Origin: Chlorobiota bacterium
GTDB taxonomy: Bacteria > Bacteroidota > Bacteroidia > Bacteroidales > VadinHA17
Direction of reading: 5' to 3'
Assembly (NCBI GenBank): GCA_013152085.1
Contig: JAADHC010000015.1
Coordinates: 1-33,725 of the forward strand
Length of the DNA: 33,725 nucleotides
The notes beneath the pieces are model-generated. The model did no database searches and had not been told where the DNA came from. It saw only the letters and a program-made list of their open reading frames with translations. Below are positions 28,709 to 33,725 of this stretch, in pieces. Both the position numbers and the translations under genes were made by a program. Within the stretch, counting starts at the first letter, position 1, and each line of letters begins with the position of its first letter.

Positions 28709-29079
28709 TTACAATATATTTATGAGTTATGCTAAGGTTTGGATTTTATGGATTCTGTGACAAAAATGCAATATTTTGAGGATATAACATAATTCCGGAT
28801 TTTTATTCCTCCGGGCATATCCTGTTTTACTTTTTAATTGTAGGACTTTTAAAATATTATCATAGGTATTAACACCTTTTGTTGAAGTTCTAAAAATCTG
28901 AAGTACGAATTGATTCAATTCAATTCATTGAACAATTTCTTTTACTATTTTCTTACTTTTCTTTCAAAATGTACAACGGGTTAATGGTTTTTCAATTAAG
29001 ATATACGGTCAACGTCACTGGAGGGATCCCTTCTAATTATTTTATTAAATTGCACCCTATAAGATAATGAAGTGTTGTT
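28709..29079. other. Gene-free divergent intergenic region
   Basis: About 370 bp upstream of both the GH130 gene (minus) and the DUF5683-like gene (plus). It is AT-rich. I find no TAnnTTTG element, no strong hairpin and no coding sequence; promoters for both genes must lie here but cannot be placed. Confidence 0.4.
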
Positions 29080-29868
29080 ATGATCAGACTGTTGAATATT
29101 ACTGTTTTAAGACTACCCATATTGAGTATATTATTGTTTAATCCAACTCTAATTTATGCTCAACAGTCTACAACGATCTCAAAACCGGAACTTGTTTTCA
29201 GAAATGACACTCTCATTATTAAATACAATTTTGATCATTGCAAAAACGAAGAGCTATATAATGTTTGGATTGAGGCTGCAACCATGGATGGGAAGAAACT
29301 TTCTGCTCAATCGTTAACCGGAGACATTGGAAATGAAATTATCTGTGATACCGATAAAATTATTTACTGGGATCTGATCGGTGATTCTCTTTTTTTGGAT
29401 GATGTAATATCAGTAAAAGTAAAGGCAACAGCAAGTGATCAAAGGCATGCACAAAAAAATAAAGATCCGAGTTACATTCTTTCTTCATTGATTTTCCCTG
29501 GTAGTGGATTAGTATTATTAAAGCAGAACAATAAACCCTATTGGATTATGGGAATCGTTGGATATATGGGTATTGCTTCTACACTTCATTTTTATCAGGC
29601 AGCTAAAAATGATTATCAAGATTTCCAACAAGAAGAGGATTTGGTTCAACAGCAGCAGTTTTTTGAATCATATAAGAATAATCAAAAAATAATGCGTATT
29701 TCCGCCATATCAACAGGATCTCTTTGGCTGACAAATCTTATATGGACCATTACCTCACCAAGGCATAAATCAATGAATATTGCTTTTAAGAATAATAGTG
29801 TAAGAATTGGAGCTGTAACCATGCCCGGTTCTTTTACTTCCGGAATAATTATAAAATATGAATTTTGA
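29080..29868 (+). CDS. DUF5683-like membrane protein with N-terminal beta domain
   Basis: 262 residues. It has a signal peptide (to about IYAQQ, residue 29), a beta-sandwich-like domain (about 35-120, LVFRNDTLIIKYNF, YNVWIEAATMDG, IIYWDLIGDS), then a membrane part with two or three hydrophobic segments. The second half shows SYILSSLIFPGSGLVLLKQNNKPYWIMGIVGYMGI, which resembles the PG-x-G...kpyw motif of DUF5683-type proteins, then a Gln-rich coiled stretch (QQEEDLVQQQQFFESY) and a C-terminal strand ending in EF. The function is unknown. It is the first gene of the AT-rich right part of the window and stands alone. Confidence 0.55.
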   Translation: MIRLLNITVLRLPILSILLFNPTLIYAQQSTTISKPELVFRNDTLIIKYNFDHCKNEELYNVWIEAATMDGKKLSAQSLTGDIGNEIICDTDKIIYWDLIGDSLFLDDVISVKVKATASDQRHAQKNKDPSYILSSLIFPGSGLVLLKQNNKPYWIMGIVGYMGIASTLHFYQAAKNDYQDFQQEEDLVQQQQFFESYKNNQKIMRISAISTGSLWLTNLIWTITSPRHKSMNIAFKNNSVRIGAVTMPGSFTSGIIIKYEF

Positions 29869-30386
29869 AATAAGTTTTTATTAAATCATTTATACAGAAA
29901 ATCATTATGGTAAAAATAAGAAAGAAGAATTCGGCCATGTTTTGCAACAAAGTTTTTTTATATTATCATATTTAATAAAATAGATTTACATGAAAAAGTT
30001 TTTTGTAAAAGATAAGGAGTTATTATTTGTATAAAATTTATAAAATTCTTAACTCCCTTATTTCCTTCCATCTAACAAACCTTAAATTCGGTTTCACACG
30101 AAACTTCCTTAGGAGAAAATCCGGAAGAAAGATATAATATGCACATATACAGTTAGTTATGCATGGCTATATAGCGCATGTACATTCATCAACGAATTCA
30201 ATGTTTTTGTCAAAATAATTTTATCTTTCTGAGAAAAAGTCATAAATTACGTAAGACAAGTTGAATTGATCACGTACAATGAATATACGATGATTTAAAA
30301 TTATTGTAATTTTTTTCCCCTTAGGAATTCAATAAATTTCTTATTGAAGTGAAAAAGTATTGCAATATAATTAAGATATAGATATA
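29869..30386. other. Long AT-rich gene-free region ahead of the sugar transferase
   Basis: About 520 bp with no recognisable gene. A small perfect hairpin, TTCAATAA-ATTTC-TTATTGAA, lies at 30328-30348, about 40 bp before the transferase ATG. An imperfect CTTCC...GGAAG hairpin lies near 30108-30130. A long untranslated leader or a degraded gene is possible. I see no promoter consensus. Confidence 0.4.
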
Positions 30387-31916
30387 ATGAGAGACTTTTT
30401 ACTTGATGTACAAAACAAGATCAGTAATAATCCTACTTTAATTAAGGATAAAAATCCATTTTACTATCATCAGGAAAGTCGAAGTAAAGAACAGGAAGTC
30501 TGTAAAGTTATCCCATCCGTAGAAATTATCAGAAAATTTGTTCCTGATAATAAAAAGTCACAAAGTTTTGAACATGAAATAATCAGAGGGTCTAGCTTTG
30601 CTGTTTTGAAATATATTTTAAGTCATCTTGACCTGAAGAGAATTAATAAGATTTTACTTACGTCTACACATGAACTTAATGCCAAGAACATTCTTAATAG
30701 TGTTAAATATCTTGCCAAAATTAATAACATAAGGGCTATTGTCAATCTCAACCAGGTTAATTATTCAAGGTTTATTAATAAATATTTTGAAAGTATTAAT
30801 AAAATTCTTCCTGATACAGGAATTTACATAGGTTGTGTTGAAACGGTCAGACAGCGGAATAAACATCTCTTTTATCGTTATAAAAGGAGGTTTATTGCCA
30901 GCCTGATTATATTCTTCGAATTTCTATTTCACAGAGTTTTTCCAAAAATCAATTTCTTAAAAGGACTTTATTTTGGGATAACCAAAGGTAAATACCGGTT
31001 TTTAACTATTGCCGAAACACTTGGCAGACTTATATCATGCGGGTTTGAAATCATAGAATACAAGCAGATCAGAAACTTAGTCTATTTTGTAGTTATTAAA
31101 ACACGTGAACCATATTATGACACAAATCCATCTTATGGGCCTGTTGTGAAGATAAAGAAAACTGATAAAGATGGAAAAGTTTATTATAGATACAAATTTA
31201 GACTGCATCACCCTTATTCAGAATACATTCCCGATCATGTTCTTATGTTGAATGCCACTTCAAGACCGTCATCAACCAGTGGAGATTTAAGATATACTTT
31301 CTTGGGAAAAACAATATATGAAATTTTCTTGCCTTCAATCGGGAATTATTTTCGTCGAATTACGTTAAAACTAAACTCTATCTATGAAAGAGTTCCTAAA
31401 GTTAGAATATTTCCTAAATATACAATAGAAGACTTTTTTTATATAAAAAGGAGTCTGGGGAAGGGGGGCAAATCAATCAAAATCTACAAGTTCAGAACAA
31501 TGGTTAAAAATGCGGACCAATTGGATCATATGTTAACTGAGTTTAATAGCTATGGTAATCCTGTGAATGACACACGGGTTACATCATTTGGTAAATTCAT
31601 GAGAAAGGTATGGATTGATGAACTACCTCAAATATATAGTCTGATTAAAGGTGATATTAAATTAGTCGGTATAAGACCGATGAGAGAGTGTGATTGGCAA
31701 AGATATCCTACCGGTTTAAAGGAAGAGGCGCTTAAACAAAAACCTGGTTTAATGGGCATTCAATATGGTTCACCTTATCGTGATAATTACGATGATCATC
31801 TGAGCTATTTTCAGGAATATATTGAGCAATGGAAAAAATATCCGTTAAAAACGGATATCCATTATTTTATTAGAATTTGGTACAATATTATTTTCAAAGG
31901 TGTTAGAAGCACTTAA
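30387..31916 (+). CDS. Bacterial sugar transferase (polyprenyl-phosphate sugar-1-phosphate transferase family), atypical
   Basis: It would start surface polysaccharide synthesis by moving a sugar-1-phosphate onto a lipid carrier. The 509 residues fall into three parts. Residues 1-250 match the N-terminal half of a Bacteroidota transferase family (HRVFPK, ITKGKYRFLTIAETLGRL, SCGFEIIEY, NPSYGP). Residues ~255-345 look like a degenerate catalytic core: KFRLHHPYSEY stands where KFRTMHPYSEY is expected, and the DELPQ segment is replaced by FLPSIGN. Residues ~350-509 hold an intact core: KIYKFRTM (365-372), IDELPQ with the Asp411-Glu412 dyad, KLVGIRPM (425-432), KPGLMGIQYG, and TDIHYFIRIWYNIIFKGVRS. 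The usual membrane re-entrant hairpin before KFRTM is not evident; the main hydrophobic segment is 169-182. No other polysaccharide gene is in view. Confidence 0.78.
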   Translation: MRDFLLDVQNKISNNPTLIKDKNPFYYHQESRSKEQEVCKVIPSVEIIRKFVPDNKKSQSFEHEIIRGSSFAVLKYILSHLDLKRINKILLTSTHELNAKNILNSVKYLAKINNIRAIVNLNQVNYSRFINKYFESINKILPDTGIYIGCVETVRQRNKHLFYRYKRRFIASLIIFFEFLFHRVFPKINFLKGLYFGITKGKYRFLTIAETLGRLISCGFEIIEYKQIRNLVYFVVIKTREPYYDTNPSYGPVVKIKKTDKDGKVYYRYKFRLHHPYSEYIPDHVLMLNATSRPSSTSGDLRYTFLGKTIYEIFLPSIGNYFRRITLKLNSIYERVPKVRIFPKYTIEDFFYIKRSLGKGGKSIKIYKFRTMVKNADQLDHMLTEFNSYGNPVNDTRVTSFGKFMRKVWIDELPQIYSLIKGDIKLVGIRPMRECDWQRYPTGLKEEALKQKPGLMGIQYGSPYRDNYDDHLSYFQEYIEQWKKYPLKTDIHYFIRIWYNIIFKGVRST

Positions 31917-32014
31917 GGCTAATGATATCATCATAGTGCTGAATCTGTATATTAACAGATTTTTATCAACTTTGTCACAAAGACAGATACGGTTATAATG
32001 TAAATAACCCTTTA

Positions 32015-33433
32015 TTAATGACGAAACACTTTAGGATCAGTGATACGTAAATCATTTTTGAATGCAGCGACAAATGCTTGCTTGTATCCGGCTTTTCGGC
32101 ATAAGGTATTAAATACTAATGCTTTTTTAATCGAATCAAATTCTCCGACAGTATAACGATATGCCCCTTTATAAAAATATTCGAAGGCAGTATATTCCTT
32201 GTTGTTTATTGTGACGATAAAGTTACCTTTAGGTTTTGTGCTTGACAGAAATTGAATCCGAAATACGACAGGAGATACCTTTTCTTTTGATGGAATGATC
32301 TTTTCCCGGGGAGGAATATTCTCTTCTTGCTGCTTAGCAGGAACCTTTGCCACTTTTTTGTTTATAATGACAGAAGTATCAGGATTTTCTGGTTTCAAAG
32401 GTGTTTCCACCACCGTTTTACTAGTTGGTTTCTTAACAGCTTTTATTCTAGCAGGAATGTTTACCTTAAAAAAATGTGTTTGCACATTCTCAGGATCATG
32501 GATTGATACAAGTACTGCCAGCGTATCGTCCCGGCTAAGTTTAAACATCATTTCATCATATCCGGAGTTTATTTCAGACCCAAGGTTAACCGGAACATCC
32601 CAATCTTCTCCGTTATATTTTGACATATATATATCATATCCGCCATATCCGTTTTCCTTGTTCGAAGAAAAAAATAAATTATTATATATATCAAGAAAAG
32701 GAAAAATTTCATTTCCATCTGAGTTAATCTTGTTCCCCAGGTTATTAGGATTTGTCCAACCTGAAGAATTATGAGTTACTACGAACAAATTTGCTCCATT
32801 ATTCTTTGAAGGCATATCTGAGGAAAAAATTAAAATCTGTCCATTAAGAGAAACAGCAGGATGCATATATGAATACTCTTTTTTACAAAAAGTCAAAACT
32901 TCAAGTTCCTTTGACCAGCCAGTATTTTTTTTCCCCGTTGAGTTTGTTTCAACCGTCTGGTAAATCTGAGACTTTCTTTCGTTCTTCTCATTAAGTTCAC
33001 TTTTTGTAAAATACATTGTATGGTAATCTCCTGTAAACGAAAGGGCTCCTGGGGAATAGGGAAATGGGAAATTATTACAGAAATAATCATACTGTTTTAA
33101 TTGATAACTTTTCAATGGAGCATAATAGGTATCATATCTTCCAAAAGAAATATAATCAGCCAATCCATTGTAATTGTTTTTTGTATTCATTATAAAAATA
33201 ATCCCATCCTTATAAAATTGTATTCCCTGAGAACTATTTACAGCATCAATTGTAAATGAATCTTTATAAAAATGAATTGCTTCTTCAGCAGAATCCAAAG
33301 CAACAATGGAACTGGAGTGATCCTTTGTTAGCTCGGAAATATACTTGCCTGCACAATATACAGGAATTTGAGTCATTGAGAAACCAATCAGGAGGAATAT
33401 TAAATAAATAAGTAATAGTTTCTTCATATCCAT
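32015..33433 (-). CDS. PD40 beta-propeller protein with C-terminal SPOR-like domain
   Basis: 472 residues with a signal peptide (MKKLLLIYLIFLLIGFSMTQ, mature from about 28). Residues ~130-330 contain PD40/TolB-like propeller repeats: GALSFTGDYHTMYFTKS, HPAVSLNGQILIFSSDMP, NEIFPFLDIYNNLFFSSNKENGYGGYDIYMSKY, YDEMMFKLSRDDTLAV. A Lys/Pro-rich linker follows (about 335-387). The end (~388-462) resembles the SPOR-like tail of Bacteroidota proteins (FRIQFLSS, YRYTVGEF, CRKAGYKQAFVAAF). Similar proteins in type IX secretion and gliding loci end in an OmpA domain instead, so peptidoglycan contact here would be through SPOR. It lies 22 bp after a PorP/SprF-like gene on the same strand, and the two likely form an operon. 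An in-frame ATG at 33427 is an equally good start. Confidence 0.7.
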   Translation of the reverse strand: MDMKKLLLIYLIFLLIGFSMTQIPVYCAGKYISELTKDHSSSIVALDSAEEAIHFYKDSFTIDAVNSSQGIQFYKDGIIFIMNTKNNYNGLADYISFGRYDTYYAPLKSYQLKQYDYFCNNFPFPYSPGALSFTGDYHTMYFTKSELNEKNERKSQIYQTVETNSTGKKNTGWSKELEVLTFCKKEYSYMHPAVSLNGQILIFSSDMPSKNNGANLFVVTHNSSGWTNPNNLGNKINSDGNEIFPFLDIYNNLFFSSNKENGYGGYDIYMSKYNGEDWDVPVNLGSEINSGYDEMMFKLSRDDTLAVLVSIHDPENVQTHFFKVNIPARIKAVKKPTSKTVVETPLKPENPDTSVIINKKVAKVPAKQQEENIPPREKIIPSKEKVSPVVFRIQFLSSTKPKGNFIVTINNKEYTAFEYFYKGAYRYTVGEFDSIKKALVFNTLCRKAGYKQAFVAAFKNDLRITDPKVFRH

Positions 33434-33455
33434 GTTATTACAACCATTTAATCAT

Positions 33456-33725
33456 TTACCAATTACGGTTATATATAGCTTTACTTTCCTTTCTGCCAAT
33501 ATTCAGTCCGAGAGTGAATTCAACAGTTATTCTCCTATCACTCCATAGAATATTATCGTGATAAGGAAATTCCACATAAGTTCCAACAAATATTCGGGGA
33601 AACTGAAGATGCATTAGAAATGATAACTTATTTATGTCATTTAGATAAGTTCCAAAAAAAGAATTTTTATAATAAAGTTTAAGACCAGGGTGAATATTTT
33701 TCTGAAACATATTGAGATTCTGATT
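33456..33725 (-). CDS. C-terminal part of a PorP/SprF-like outer-membrane protein
   Basis: The frame is open to the window edge, so only the last 89 residues are seen. The stretch has alternating outer-membrane strand character (LKLYYKNSFFGTYLNDINKL, FPRIFVGTYVEF, ITVEFTLGLNIGR). The pairing with a PD40 protein immediately downstream is the usual context for PorP/SprF-family proteins, which go with type IX secretion and surface attachment in Bacteroidota. The fragment alone is too short for a firm family call; any other outer-membrane barrel would look similar. Confidence 0.5.
   Translation of the reverse strand, partial: NQNLNMFQKNIHPGLKLYYKNSFFGTYLNDINKLSFLMHLQFPRIFVGTYVEFPYHDNILWSDRRITVEFTLGLNIGRKESKAIYNRNW

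Noticed and set aside
29907-29975. 22-codon ORF in the AT-rich gap before the sugar transferase
   Set aside because: Short, without codon bias or partner structure; expected by chance in such sequence.

Overview
The window comes from a member of the Bacteroidota, probably an anaerobic or environmental Bacteroidales-type lineage; genus cannot be read from the sequence. The evidence is a TonB receptor with a carboxypeptidase-like N-terminal domain, lipoprotein glycan hydrolases, PD40/PorP-like surface proteins, a RAYT-type transposase remnant, and promoters matching the Bacteroidota -7 element TAnnTTTG (clearest at 17442-17472 on the minus strand, with a TTTG -33 element at a 19-nt spacing).

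Layout. 1-3.6 kb: the end of a modular surface protein, then a TonB-dependent receptor cut off mid-barrel and joined to the C-terminal stub of a REP-associated tyrosine transposase, followed by two strong hairpins. 3.7-12.3 kb, minus strand: an exo-acting glycan-degradation block in transcription order GH123 (beta-N-acetylgalactosaminidase family), GH2 beta-galactosidase, GH29 alpha-L-fucosidase and S1 sulfatase. A perfect 42-bp palindrome lies between the GH2 and GH29 genes. 12.4-14.3 kb, plus strand: a cysE-cysK operon preceded by a short ORF with the run NCCCCFCY and by an intrinsic terminator whose 5' arm can pair instead with an upstream GAAAGGG. This looks like a ribosome-mediated cysteine attenuator and is the most interesting item in the window. 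14.4-16.9 kb: a GH3 lipoprotein, ending at a bidirectional terminator. 16.9-21.5 kb: a secreted DUF2541-like protein, a small outer-membrane-like protein, a conserved acidic protein, a sugar-porter MFS transporter and a DedA-family membrane protein. 21.7-24.0 kb: a DUF1080 protein and a Tat-exported Gfo/Idh/MocA oxidoreductase, a pairing seen in oxidative (3-keto) glycoside breakdown. 24.2-27.1 kb: an AgaI-like galactosamine-6-phosphate deaminase/isomerase, an FHS (FucP-like) sugar transporter and a ROK sugar kinase. 27.2-28.7 kb: a cluster of unrelated short palindromes and a GH130 lipoprotein. From about 28.7 kb to the end the DNA is visibly more AT-rich: a DUF5683-like membrane protein, an unusual sugar-phosphate transferase with a degenerate second core, a PD40-SPOR protein and the end of a PorP/SprF-like protein.

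How it fits together (inference): exported GH123, GH2, GH29 and sulfatase would strip GalNAc, galactose, fucose and sulfate from host-type or sulfated glycans. The FHS transporter, ROK kinase and AgaI-like enzyme would import, phosphorylate and deaminate or isomerise the amino sugar. No intact SusC/SusD pair is present, so this is not a classical polysaccharide utilisation locus within the window. The cysteine operon sits between these blocks and appears to carry its own cis-regulation.
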